DNA of 32,859 nt, from positions 1 to 32,859 of the forward strand of contig CAJZEE010000014.1 in assembly GCA_915066865.1 (NCBI GenBank), written 5' to 3'. This stretch comes from an uncultured Veillonella sp. GTDB lineage: Bacteria > Bacillota > Negativicutes > Veillonellales > Veillonellaceae. This document shows, piece by piece, positions 31,841 to 32,859 of the stretch (the stretch's first letter is position 1; each line of letters begins with the position of its first letter). The notes under the pieces are model-generated. The model made no database searches and had not been told where the DNA came from. It was given only the letters and a program-made list of their open reading frames with translations. A program made the position numbers and the translations under genes.

Positions 31841-31862
31841 ACGGCTAGATATAACTAGCCGT
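31841..31862 (-). repeat. Hairpin between murF and mraY
   Basis: ACGGCTAG-ATATAA-CTAGCCGT: perfect 8-bp arms with a 6-nt loop, within the 56-bp gap and 6 nt past the murF stop. The following minus-strand sequence CCTATTTATT is only moderately T-rich, so it is more likely a weak attenuator or a processing or stability element than a full terminator. Confidence 0.6.
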
Positions 31863-31868
31863 TACCTA

Positions 31869-32859
31869 TTATTCTCGATCCTTTAATTCTTCAACAACGC
31901 GCTCCATTCGTAAACCACGGGAACCTTTCACAAGGATAACATCCCCTTTTTCACGAATATCACTATATGCGTTGGCCATTTCTAAATGGCTGTTACAACG
32001 GAATGCAGTTAAACCTGCTTTTTTCGCTTCCTTTGCAATAAAGGCTGCAGCATCACCAAAGGTAAATACAACACTATATCCTTCTTCAGCAAGTAATTGA
32101 CCAATTTTGCGATGTGCTTCTTCAGAGAAGTCGCCGAGCTCGAGCATATCGCCGAGCATTGCAATTTTACGTTTACCTTCCAATTGACCAAGAGCTTTAA
32201 TCGCTTCAGCCATGGATGATGGATTTGCATTATAAGCGTCATTTAAGATAACAATATCTTCAAACGGAACGATTTCTTGACGCATTGGAGTTCCAGTAAA
32301 CTCGCTCAAACCTTTACGAATTGTATTGGATTTTATACCTAACACACGACCTGCGACGATAGCCGACAATGCATCATATACATTGTGTTCACCAATCATA
32401 GGCAAGAAGATATCAAAAACTTCATCATAACACTTACAGGTAAACTTAATACCATCTTTTTTATAGCGCAAATGACTACCAATACATGTAGCATTACGTT
32501 CAATACCATACGTAATAGTTTTACCTTTAGCTAAACTATCCATTGCTTTTACATATGGATCGTCCTCATTAAGGATAGCCACACTATTTTCAGGCAAGCA
32601 ACGAATCAACTCACCTTTTGCTTCAGCAATGGCTTCGCGAGAACCTAAAAGCTCGATATGACTAGTACCAACATTGGTAATAATCCCCATCGTTGGTTCT
32701 GCAATCAACGCCAGTTCTTCAATTTGGCCGAGACCACGCATACCCATTTCAACAACACAGGCTTCATGCTCAGCGGTCAAACGTAACAAGGTTTTTGGTA
32801 AGCCAATTTCATTATTATAGTTTTTCTCAGTTTTTAATACATTAAATTCTGTACCAAGT
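31869..32859 (-). CDS. murF: UDP-MurNAc-tripeptide--D-alanyl-D-alanine ligase (partial)
   Basis: The frame stays open to the right edge of the window, so about 330 C-terminal residues are visible; the true start and the ATP P-loop lie outside. Reading in from the edge, the segment NNEIGLPKTLLRLTAEHEACVVEMGMRGLGQIEEL is the standard MurF central motif, followed by TNVGTSHIELLGS, NEDDPYV, GEHNVYDALSA, NDAYNANPSSM and LGDMLELGDFSEEAH. It joins D-Ala-D-Ala (from ddl in the same cluster) to the tripeptide. Methionine-like starts within the frame near 32789 are internal. Confidence 0.97.
   Translation of the reverse strand, partial: LGTEFNVLKTEKNYNNEIGLPKTLLRLTAEHEACVVEMGMRGLGQIEELALIAEPTMGIITNVGTSHIELLGSREAIAEAKGELIRCLPENSVAILNEDDPYVKAMDSLAKGKTITYGIERNATCIGSHLRYKKDGIKFTCKCYDEVFDIFLPMIGEHNVYDALSAIVAGRVLGIKSNTIRKGLSEFTGTPMRQEIVPFEDIVILNDAYNANPSSMAEAIKALGQLEGKRKIAMLGDMLELGDFSEEAHRKIGQLLAEEGYSVVFTFGDAAAFIAKEAKKAGLTAFRCNSHLEMANAYSDIREKGDVILVKGSRGLRMERVVEELKDRE

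Overview
The window is 32.9 kb of AT-rich, densely packed core chromosome from a diderm member of the Firmicutes, most likely the genus Veillonella (Negativicutes). Three things point there: the gene orders are Firmicutes-type (cggR-gap-pgk-tpiA-gpmI-eno; rpmE-yqhQ-prfA-prmC-sua5-ywlE-rpiB-glyA-upp); DUF881 and Sbp genes lie beside ftsQ and ftsZ; yet there is a gene for a small outer-membrane beta-barrel with a signal peptide and a C-terminal aromatic residue. The genus is inferred from general knowledge, not from a search. Every gene but one is on the minus strand, so the text below runs from high to low coordinates.

32859-22161: a division and cell-wall (dcw) cluster, murF(partial)-mraY-murD-murG-murC-ddl-ftsQ-DUF881-sbp-ftsZ, followed by an outer-membrane barrel gene with its own promoter and terminator. 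These genes make UDP-MurNAc-pentapeptide, lipid I and lipid II and build the Z ring. No ftsA, ftsW or murB lies within the stretch shown.

21913-17687: a class I aminotransferase, the only plus-strand gene (DUF896, converging on the aminotransferase at a 44-bp perfect palindrome), nth coupled to an unrecognised 481-residue protein, and a PC4/YdbC-like gene.

17607-9885: translation and one-carbon genes: rpmE, a DUF1385 membrane protein, prfA, prmC and sua5; then a promoter-led unit of an arginine-phosphatase-like YwlE, rpiB and glyA ending in a terminator; then upp with a small zinc-ribbon membrane protein ending in a bidirectional terminator.

9847-2655: a complete lower-glycolysis operon under a predicted sigma-A promoter and a Bacillus-type CggR operator (two TGGGAC half-sites exactly 20 bp apart). 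It runs cggR-gap-pgk-tpiA-gpmI-eno and ends in a GC-rich terminator. 

2519-1: the start of a type IV pilus or competence pseudopilus operon: a compact PilB/ComGA-like ATPase, a cysteine-rich PilT-like ATPase and the start of a PilC/GspF platform protein cut by the window edge.

Many 5' ends predicted by long-frame translation are too far upstream. Shine-Dalgarno positions favour internal starts for pilB-like, gpmI, tpiA, pgk, upp, glyA, rpiB, sua5, prmC, yqhQ, rpmE, nth and murG, and the coordinates below use those starts. I saw no tRNA or rRNA gene, CRISPR array, insertion sequence or prophage, and no gene-free stretch longer than about 240 bp. I did not find a clear new multi-gene system. 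The best leads are the unexplained 481-residue protein, small inverted repeats close to predicted transcript starts, the altered GAPDH cofactor site and the aminotransferase operator.
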